From a virus, in IMG/VR virus record IMGVR_UViG_3300043786_001177, positions 1-51,814 of that record: a DNA stretch of 51,814 bases. One strand, 5' to 3'. The position numbers and the translations under genes were made by a program. Shown piece after piece: positions 42,746-48,960 of this stretch. The notes under the pieces are model-generated. The model saw only the letters and a list, made by a program, of their open reading frames with translations. It made no database searches and was not told the origin of the DNA. Position 1 is the stretch's first letter. Every line of letters starts with the position of its first letter.

Positions 42746-44119
42746 TTATCGTGCAGCCAGACGAATGAAGCTGCTCTGAGTCGGTGGATTCGTTGCAGCG
42801 TCAGGTGACTTGAACGGGGTGATTGGTGTTGGCAACAGTGGTGATCCGCCGAATCGGACGACGAATCGCAGACACTGCTGATCGGTCATGAACTCGACGT
42901 GAATACTCACGTCTTCGCGTACCAGCGACTGAGTGATCGCCTTGTACTGCTTCAGGTCCACATACCAGACGTCGCCAGGTGATCCGAGTGGCGAACAGAG
43001 TTCGCTTTCGATCAATGGCCGATTCAACAGTGTGCTCGTGACAGGGCCAGCAAGACCACCGTTTTGAATGTTGACCGTCACAGGGAAGTTGCCGATTGAC
43101 ATTTGACCAATCTGCGGGATGACGCTCTGGTGATGCATCCAGACTGCAGATCCTGCAGAGTTGCGCCACATGCGAGCGGACATCTTCAGAGCGTTCTGTG
43201 CGACAAACGTCGCGGCAGACTGACCACCTTCAGCAGATTCCTGAATAACGGCGCCTGAGCGAGCGAACCCAAGTGGTTCGTTCAGTCCGTTGCCCCACAT
43301 GATCGCTCGGCTCAACGCGAAGTTGATTTCCTCACGCACCGCGTTGCGAACGTAGGTCTCAACTGCGTATGGCGTGTCGTTCATGATTTCTGTGGTCATG
43401 AACACAAAGACTACCAGCTTACGCATGCGAATTTCAGTGAACGCCAGCTTTGGGCGACTGTCAGCGCCCGGATCAGACTCATCGATCCAGTAGTGCATGA
43501 CACCACCGTTTCGAGTTCCGTCGTTGCGATCAAGATCTTTGACGCGCGGAATGTTGTAGACCGTTGCTGTGGTTGGCAACGTGTCAACTCGGCTTGCCAG
43601 ATCGTTCTGGACAAACAGCGTTTCAATCTTTGGCGCGATTTCCGGATTAAGAAGAAATCCGCCGTCTTCGCCGACTGTGCTGGACAGTCCGCGTGCCTTG
43701 AAGAATCCACCCATGTCACGCATGCCCTTGAACGTGCTTGCGTGTCGGGCTGTGAATTCGTCCCTGCGACCGGCCTGCTTTGCTCTCCATCCGTCCTGAA
43801 GGAACTCACCCATGTTGTCCCACGGACAAGCGAATGGATAGCCTGCGTCCTTCAGTGACTTGGCCAGCATGTAGTCGCGATACTGCGTGTTCATGTGGCG
43901 AGACGGATCGTCCCACGTCTTGAACATCGCGCGGTTTTTTCCTTCCTCCGGCGTTAGAGCATCAGCCCCGAACGCCTTGTGCGAAGCGGATGAAACTGTC
44001 CCCAGTTCATTCGCTTTGCCTGGGATAACAACCTGCTCGCCGCCACGTTGTCGTGCGACAAGTTCGTCGATTGCTCGTTCAACTTCAGAGTCGGCAATCA
44101 CTGGGGAGTTTGATGACAT
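42746..44119 (-). CDS. HK97-type major capsid protein, 457 aa
   Basis: The start is ATG 44119 (MSSNSPVIADSEVERAIDEL). The first 140 residues are helical and probably a delta-type scaffold removed by the prohead protease. The mature part starts near TVGEDGGFLLNPEIAPKIE. HK97 markers follow: SRVDTLPTTATVYNIPRV (N-arm and E-loop region), RMRKLVVFVFMTTEIMNDT, EEINFALSRAIMWGNGLNEP, and the P-domain helix VETYVRNAVRE. The length and gene order (protease before it) fit. It lies directly below a conserved promoter and leader, as expected for the most abundant virion protein. Confidence 0.9.
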   Translation of the reverse strand: MSSNSPVIADSEVERAIDELVARQRGGEQVVIPGKANELGTVSSASHKAFGADALTPEEGKNRAMFKTWDDPSRHMNTQYRDYMLAKSLKDAGYPFACPWDNMGEFLQDGWRAKQAGRRDEFTARHASTFKGMRDMGGFFKARGLSSTVGEDGGFLLNPEIAPKIETLFVQNDLASRVDTLPTTATVYNIPRVKDLDRNDGTRNGGVMHYWIDESDPGADSRPKLAFTEIRMRKLVVFVFMTTEIMNDTPYAVETYVRNAVREEINFALSRAIMWGNGLNEPLGFARSGAVIQESAEGGQSAATFVAQNALKMSARMWRNSAGSAVWMHHQSVIPQIGQMSIGNFPVTVNIQNGGLAGPVTSTLLNRPLIESELCSPLGSPGDVWYVDLKQYKAITQSLVREDVSIHVEFMTDQQCLRFVVRFGGSPLLPTPITPFKSPDAATNPPTQSSFIRLAAR

Positions 44120-44134
44120 TTTCGAAAGTCCTTT

Positions 44135-44196
44135 TGTTTCGTCATCACCCCCGCAATGACTTTAGTCGAATGTGCGATACCATAACGCATACGAAC
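44135..44196 (-). promoter_or_regulatory. Conserved promoter/leader element of the capsid gene (copy A)
   Basis: On the minus strand TTGCAA (44206-44201), 16 bases with CGTATGC, then TATGGT (44184-44179), a 17-base stretch with CACATT, the hairpin GTCATTGCGGGGGTGATGAC, and AAACA before the AAAGGA ribosome-binding site. It is about 62 bases long and nearly repeated at 36779-36841. The 89-base spacer has no gene. Confidence 0.7.
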
Positions 44197-44208
44197 AGTT
44201 TTGCAAGA

Positions 44209-45933
44209 CTAGGTTGAAAGTCCTGCAGTCATCCGCTTAATAAATCCCTGACGAATCTTCTCGCGAAGTTCCGCCCGTTCTTTATCTTCCTGTTTCTGTG
44301 AGAACTGATCACCGATCACACCTTTCAGCATGGCCGCTGTCAATTCTTTCTGCTGTGTCGTCGTGGCCATTTCATGAAGAGCATTCAGCCCCTTTGTGAA
44401 TGGCTTTGGAAGCATTGATTTCCGTCCATAGAACAGATCGGCTCGCAATGACTTTGTGAGTTCGGCTGTCTCTGGCTTTTGCTCTGCTCCCGGTCCAGGC
44501 TTTCCATATCGCTGTTCCTGAAACTCAGCGACCTTGCCGATGAAGCTTCTGAGTTCACTGGTGAACTCTTTGCACTTCTTTGTCAGTTCGGGTTCCTGCT
44601 CTTCAATTGCTGCCTCAGCTTCATCAACGACCTGAGTCGCTTTCCTGATGAGCGCCTTGAGATAGCGAAGCCCCGGCTGTTTGATCATGAGATCTTCAGC
44701 CTCTGGTTCTTGTGCAACCACTTCGGCAGAATACTCGCTTGCGGCGTTGGCCATTTCTGTGGCCGCAGATACTGGCTTGTCTGCGGGCTTTGCTGTGGGC
44801 TTTGCTGTGGGCTTTGCTGCGGGCTGCTGCGGCGCTTCAACGTCAACTGCCTCTTCTGTTGCTACCACTGCAGCAACGTCGTCAGACGTCGACTTGGCGA
44901 ACAACAGAATCATTCCTGGCACATCATTACTGGCGTGCTCTTCAACCGGCCCGCTGTAGGCGGACTGCACAGACTTCAGAAATGTCTGCCCGTTTCGCAT
45001 TTCCGTTCCGATCGCCGTGCTCTTCAGTCCGAGATTCGCGGCGCTCTTCAGAAACCCTCTGGCTTCGGGCAGTGTGTAGTGACTTCGAGAAAACAGCACA
45101 GCGACTGGTGTTTGCACGTGATCGTCTCCATAACTTTTCTGGAATGGCCAGTGCTTGATTTTCCCTGCGTGATTCAGGTTCGTGACTGGTTCCGCCAGGT
45201 TGAGAGATTTGAGAACCATTTTCAGACTCGGATCAAGCGACATCCCGTCGAGTCCATTTCTGCACAGAATCCCCTTGAGGATCGGCACAACTTCTTTCGC
45301 TGGAGTGATCTCACGCATTGGCGTGACGATCTCGCGATTTGCTGGCATCCAGACCCACGACCATTCGATCAGTTCATACTTGTCATGGCTGACTGATCGC
45401 GTCCGGACCGGCATGATTTGATTGTTATGAAACATCACACCAGGCAGTCGCGGCTTGTAGTTCGATAGCTGGTGGTTCAGCGCGCCAATTGAACGACCGC
45501 GAAGCACACCATCGTCGACCAGGCGAAACACCTGTCCTGCGAATTTTGTGGCCTGTGTGAATCGACAACCGGAATACCATCCGTCCGGCCGTCTGTGCAG
45601 ATCGAAAACTCTTTCCGGCGTTTCTGCTGTTCCGACTGGTGGCACCATTGGTGCAACGCGATGCGAGTGCTGGAGAAAGACGACCGGATCTCTTCGGAAT
45701 GCCACGTCGATCAATCCATCCGGGTTTGTTACTTCACCGTCGCGGTCTTCAGATCCATTGGTGATCAACAGTGGCGCGACATACATCTTGCTGCGATCGA
45801 TTTCCATATCAAGGAAATGCGTTGATGGCGCAGCCATTTCCCAGTAGTCGTTTTCACGACCTTTGGGGATGATTGAAGACACGGCCGCGCTGTTCGCGCT
45901 TTGTGTCTCTTGCTGTTCGAGTGCTTGCGTCAT
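44209..45933 (-). CDS. Prohead protease with long C-terminal (scaffold-like) extension
   Basis: The 574-residue protein starts at ATG 45933 behind GGTGGA. The N-terminal 230 residues are the HK97-type protease (U35): SEDRDGEVTNPDGLIDVAF, then PVVFLQHSH with the likely catalytic His (89/91), and VLRGRSIGAL with the likely Ser (148). The remaining 340 residues, with Ala/Pro/Lys repeats (PTAKPTAKPTAKPADKPV) and coiled helices (ELTKKCKEFTSELRSFIG), form a probable internal scaffold. Fusion of protease and scaffold is known in some phages. It lies one gene upstream of the capsid gene. Confidence 0.85.
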   Translation of the reverse strand: MTQALEQQETQSANSAAVSSIIPKGRENDYWEMAAPSTHFLDMEIDRSKMYVAPLLITNGSEDRDGEVTNPDGLIDVAFRRDPVVFLQHSHRVAPMVPPVGTAETPERVFDLHRRPDGWYSGCRFTQATKFAGQVFRLVDDGVLRGRSIGALNHQLSNYKPRLPGVMFHNNQIMPVRTRSVSHDKYELIEWSWVWMPANREIVTPMREITPAKEVVPILKGILCRNGLDGMSLDPSLKMVLKSLNLAEPVTNLNHAGKIKHWPFQKSYGDDHVQTPVAVLFSRSHYTLPEARGFLKSAANLGLKSTAIGTEMRNGQTFLKSVQSAYSGPVEEHASNDVPGMILLFAKSTSDDVAAVVATEEAVDVEAPQQPAAKPTAKPTAKPADKPVSAATEMANAASEYSAEVVAQEPEAEDLMIKQPGLRYLKALIRKATQVVDEAEAAIEEQEPELTKKCKEFTSELRSFIGKVAEFQEQRYGKPGPGAEQKPETAELTKSLRADLFYGRKSMLPKPFTKGLNALHEMATTTQQKELTAAMLKGVIGDQFSQKQEDKERAELREKIRQGFIKRMTAGLST

Positions 45934-46016
45934 TGAAGTCCACCAATGACGTCACCCATGCCCCCAAGGATGCGTCTGGTGCAACACTGTGGCGACTCGT
46001 TTTGCGTATGTCAATA

Positions 46017-46045
46017 GCCGTAACGCATACGTGCGGTGCATTCAA
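46017..46045 (-). promoter_or_regulatory. CGTATGC-type promoter before the prohead protease gene
   Basis: On the minus strand TTGAAT, 17 bases, then TACGGC; the spacer has CGTATGC (46031-46025). It follows directly after a bidirectional terminator. The leader before ATG 45933 is about 80 bases and has no open frame of note. Confidence 0.55.
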
Positions 46046-46046
46046 T

Positions 46047-46075
46047 AAAAAAAGCCACTGCATGACAGTGGCTTT
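46047..46075. terminator. Bidirectional terminator between MuF-like and protease genes
   Basis: The stem AAAAGCCACTG with CAGTGGCTTTT carries poly-A on one side and poly-T on the other, so it would work in both directions. It lies between 46101 and 45933. Confidence 0.85.
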
Positions 46076-46100
46076 TAATGCTGGCTGTGATTCAGCCACA

Positions 46101-46862
46101 TCAACGAATTTTGAATCCTGATCTCTGGATGGCCTGTCTCACCGCGCTGGCCCGTGGTGGAAGTCTTGCGATGCGTCCGCGCACCAGCAGATTGTTGTAC
46201 TCGCCAAACAACAGTTCGAGAACACAACAACAATGCGGATGCATTGGCGGTCCTGACGGCACAAATCGCGACCAGAAAGAATAGACTGTTCCATCGAGCA
46301 ACGGGCACACGTCGCAATGCTGGCATGGCCGCGTTCTCCAGACCAGTTCGCACGCAACTCCAGCGTCAACGAGTTCGTGATAGATTGCAGAGACGGCGAC
46401 GGATCGTGCTGCCGTCATTTCGGTGATCGAAATCATTCTCGCCCGTGCAGTTGTGATGACGTCCTCTGGTGACGATCCGTTTGCGAGTCTGTTTTGCGTT
46501 GTGTTGCTGATCGACTCTGCGGCGAATCGTGCCCTGCGCTGCATTTCTTCAGCCGCACGTTGCTGAATAGCTGCTTCCGTTCTCTGGCGTTCTCTTTCGG
46601 ACTGCTCAAGGTTCTGGATTTCCTCGAACGCCGTGTTCATCTGTGACAACGTATAGCCCAGCATCAGCGCCAGCAGCGCTGCGGCTTGTTCGTTCTCCCA
46701 TTTCTTCCAGTGCGACGCCTTGACTTTGGAGATATCTGGCGGGCTTCCGACGATCGCAACCAACTGCGATTTCTGTCTCTCGAAGAGTTTTTCAAACCGT
46801 TTTTCGAATTGCTTTGGCAATACTTTGCGGATTTGCTTCAACTGCTGCTCAGCCGTTGGCAT
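46101..46862 (-). CDS. MuF/SPP1 gp7-like minor head protein, 253 aa
   Basis: The start ATG 46862 follows the preceding stop by two bases. The N-terminal half is helical (QLKQIRKVLPKQFEKRFEKL). The C-terminal half is the phage head morphogenesis domain: ITEMTAARSVAVSAIYHEL, then ACELVWRTRPCQHCDVCPLL with Cys pairs, and GPPMHPHCCCVLE, the conserved PPxHPxCxC motif. Such proteins enter the procapsid with portal and scaffold. The gene is directly after the 2H-like gene and the next unit starts with its own promoter. Confidence 0.8.
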   Translation of the reverse strand: MPTAEQQLKQIRKVLPKQFEKRFEKLFERQKSQLVAIVGSPPDISKVKASHWKKWENEQAAALLALMLGYTLSQMNTAFEEIQNLEQSERERQRTEAAIQQRAAEEMQRRARFAAESISNTTQNRLANGSSPEDVITTARARMISITEMTAARSVAVSAIYHELVDAGVACELVWRTRPCQHCDVCPLLDGTVYSFWSRFVPSGPPMHPHCCCVLELLFGEYNNLLVRGRIARLPPRASAVRQAIQRSGFKIR

Positions 46863-46864
46863 CG

Positions 46865-47647
46865 CTAGTATCCTCCATCGAGTGTATCACTCAGCCCCAG
46901 CGCTCGATTCATCCATGCATCGTCGTCCTCATCGTCGTCGTCCTCATCGTCGTCGTCGTCATCATCGTCGTCATCGTCGTCGATATCGATTGAGTATTCC
47001 GTATCGATCAACGCGCCGCCAGATTCCATGTCCAGCGTGCTCATGCCGTTGGCCTTACCAAACAACGCGGTGTCTGGCGTTGTGGCTCCGAATCGCATCG
47101 GCGAGTGTCCATAGAACGGGCAATCCCGCTCTTCAAGGGACGTGCCGACTTTCAGTTCGTTGATGATCCAGTCGACGCCGATGATGCCGGACGCTTTCAG
47201 ATCATTCAGAACATGATCGTCGATGGTGATTTCTTCGAACGTCGCGACCACGATATACGGCGTGAACGACAGCGGCTCAATTGCGTAGGTTACGCTTGCT
47301 GCAAGCGACTGGTGAAGTTCCTGCAGGTCCGGACAATCAACTGTGATCACCAGCGCTGTCTGCAGTTGGTTGATCCGTTTGGTATCGAACCGCATTGCGA
47401 CCGCCCGCATAGGCGCCATACACGTAGCTATTTTTGCGATGTGGTCGATGCATTCGTCTAGGTCCGCGATTCCAGCGATGACTCCGATTCGCAGATCATC
47501 GTTGATTTTGGCGATCGGTATGGCCTGCACGAACATCTGCTGCCAGCGCCGTATGGCGTCTTCGATTGTAGGTGGAAGCCTCACCCAAACAGATCCCTGT
47601 CTGGATGATTTCATTGCCAGCATTCGTTTGAAAAAAACGTCGCTCAT
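46865..47647 (-). CDS. Degenerate 2H-phosphoesterase-like head protein with poly-Asp tail, 260 aa
   Basis: The start is ATG 47647 after AGGTG. Residues 16-140 look like one 2H phosphoesterase (2'-5' RNA ligase-like) fold: GSVWVRLPPTIEDAIRRW, the strand DLRIGVIAGI where HxT is expected, the typical FDTKRINQLQTALVITVD, and FTPYIVVATF where PHxT is expected. Both catalytic His positions seem replaced (Leu52 region and Tyr131). 2H proteins occur near head genes in various phages. Residues 215-250 are almost pure Asp, encoded by a GAY repeat. Whether the fold assignment is right is uncertain. Confidence 0.5.
   Translation of the reverse strand: MSDVFFKRMLAMKSSRQGSVWVRLPPTIEDAIRRWQQMFVQAIPIAKINDDLRIGVIAGIADLDECIDHIAKIATCMAPMRAVAMRFDTKRINQLQTALVITVDCPDLQELHQSLAASVTYAIEPLSFTPYIVVATFEEITIDDHVLNDLKASGIIGVDWIINELKVGTSLEERDCPFYGHSPMRFGATTPDTALFGKANGMSTLDMESGGALIDTEYSIDIDDDDDDDDDDDDEDDDDEDDDAWMNRALGLSDTLDGGY
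46921..46989 (-). repeat. Trinucleotide repeat encoding poly-Asp
   Basis: Plus-strand cgt and cat codons (minus GAC, GAT) are repeated with a few tcc and cct interruptions across about 23 codons. Replication slippage could change the tail length. Confidence 0.8.
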
Positions 47648-47667
47648 GTTGCACCTGAATCAAAGAC

Positions 47668-47674
47668 GCATACG
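47668..47674 (-). promoter_or_regulatory. CGTATGC-type box before the 2H-like gene
   Basis: CCGTATGCGTC lies 21 bases before ATG 47647, so the box overlaps a very short leader. A good -10 hexamer cannot be chosen with confidence. Confidence 0.4.
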
Positions 47675-47689
47675 GTCACTGCGAGAATG

Positions 47690-48562
47690 CTACCGAGTAG
47701 CCGCCTCATTCGCCAATACCGCGATGGCTTCTTTTGCCGTCGCACGGTGAATCGCCAGGACTGGCGTGATCTTTCCAGCCTTTGTGCGCTGGTAACCCCC
47801 TGCGAAGTTCCAGACGACTGGCAAGCCCAGTTCCATGCACCGGTCGAAGACGAAGCGATCACGTGCCTTCAGTTGAGCATCCGTCATCTGTCCACCGAGT
47901 GGATCATTGATATGCGGATCTGCCCCGGCCTGGTAAATCAGCAGTCCTACGCCGTCCGCTGCGGACTTTGTCAGGAACGCATCGATATCGAACAACAAGT
48001 CTTTCTGTCCTTCGGCGCCTCGATCGAATCTGTGCCCGCCGTACGTCCAGTGTTTCACTGTGTCCGTCAGTTCCAGCGTTTCGATAATATCTTCCGTGCC
48101 GTCACCATAGTGCTGATCGCAGTCCAGAATCGCGACCTTGCGGCACAACCCTTCGTTGATCACGGTCCGTGCGGCGACGATCAGCCCGTTGAACGTGCAA
48201 AACGCCCCGTTGTAACCATGGCCAGCGTGATGGAATCCGGACGTCGGAGAACAGACGATCCGGTTTTCAAACGCGGCTCGGCTTGCGGCGACCAAAGAAC
48301 CGACCGTCACGCGGCAAGACTGCGTGACTTCCGGAATGCAATTGCCGTGACCGTTGGACTTCTGTCCTGCCAGAACTTTCTCGGCGAACTTTCGATCATG
48401 TGCAAGCGCCAGATCCTCGATCGTTGCGGCTTCGAACTCGCTGACGATCTCAATGTCCAGCCCGCGTTTCTGCCAGTCTGCAACACACTGCGCTGGCTTC
48501 TTTGCTGACGGTGAATAGCCGCCAGAATCCACTGACATATCATCACGAAAAAATACCTGCAT
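47690..48562 (-). CDS. Zinc-dependent deacetylase, HDAC / acetylpolyamine amidohydrolase superfamily
   Basis: The 290-residue enzyme starts at ATG 48562 behind GGGGGGTG. All key residues of the superfamily are present: the general-base pair His111-His112 in SGFHHAGHGYN, zinc ligands Asp149 and His151 in ILDCDQHYGDGTEDI, the third ligand Asp215 in QAGADPHINDPLGG, and the catalytic Tyr257 in FAGGYQ. The family removes acetyl groups from lysine side chains or polyamines. The length is a little shorter than bacterial amidohydrolases (about 340). It lies between a small charged gene and the 2H-like gene, in the capsid region. Target unknown. Confidence 0.9.
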   Translation of the reverse strand: MQVFFRDDMSVDSGGYSPSAKKPAQCVADWQKRGLDIEIVSEFEAATIEDLALAHDRKFAEKVLAGQKSNGHGNCIPEVTQSCRVTVGSLVAASRAAFENRIVCSPTSGFHHAGHGYNGAFCTFNGLIVAARTVINEGLCRKVAILDCDQHYGDGTEDIIETLELTDTVKHWTYGGHRFDRGAEGQKDLLFDIDAFLTKSAADGVGLLIYQAGADPHINDPLGGQMTDAQLKARDRFVFDRCMELGLPVVWNFAGGYQRTKAGKITPVLAIHRATAKEAIAVLANEAATR

Positions 48563-48602
48563 CGCTACACCCCCCTGACTATGTTATTGAATCAACCAAA
48601 CG

Positions 48603-48657
48603 AAAAAACGGGTGATTCGCATAATAGGTCTGCAGACCTATGATGACGTTTCACCCG
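48603..48657 (-). terminator. Long hairpin terminator containing a palindrome (site 2)
   Basis: On the minus strand CGGGTGA/TCACCCG encloses the perfect 18-base palindrome ATAGGTCTGCAGACCTAT (48624-48641), and is followed by TTTTTTCG. The palindrome has the same arms as 24288-24305, with TATTATGCGAATC after it. It sits between the 48684 stop and the deacetylase start. Confidence 0.7.
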
Positions 48658-48683
48658 AATTTCAGCGCGACAGTTTTTCGTTT

Positions 48684-48875
48684 TTACCGTGTTTTACCGG
48701 CAATTCGTGCGTCCGCCGCTCGTTCCATTTCGGCAACTTCGTCTGCGGAAAACGGATTGCCCTCATTCTGAGGTGCCTGCGTTTCCACAACTGTTGCGGC
48801 TTTGGCTTTCTGCCGTTCCTGGTACTTCGCTTCCTGTTTCGCCTGAACTCTTGCAATTACGTCTTTCAAAGCCAT
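48684..48875 (-). CDS. Small charged helical protein, 63 aa
   Basis: The start is ATG 48875 (MALKDVIARVQAKQEAKYQE), six bases from GGGAG; upstream in-frame codons overlap the leader. It is a basic helix followed by a more acidic one (NEGNPFSADEVAEMERAADA). The function is unknown; its place between the GNAT-like and deacetylase genes makes it a possible scaffold or partner. A GTTATCAGTGGTATGGC stretch in its leader resembles the promoter boxes only loosely. Confidence 0.55.
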   Translation of the reverse strand: MALKDVIARVQAKQEAKYQERQKAKAATVVETQAPQNEGNPFSADEVAEMERAADARIAGKTR

Positions 48876-48960
48876 TTGTTTCTCCCGGTGAAATTGTCTG
48901 CGTTTTTGTCGCCATACCACTGATAACGAAAAAACCGTGCCAATGGATCAAAGTTTTTTT

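Noticed and set aside
44479-45396. 305-codon open frame on the plus strand
   Set aside because: It lies completely inside the prohead protease gene. The product is Leu/Cys/Arg-rich with low-complexity repeats (LCCGLCCG), an artefact of the Ala-Lys-Pro repeats on the other strand.
47687-48508. 273-codon open frame on the plus strand
   Set aside because: It is the mirror of the deacetylase gene, which has full catalytic motifs on the minus strand. No ribosome-binding site precedes it and its protein is rich in His, Arg, Gln and Cys, typical of a shadow.
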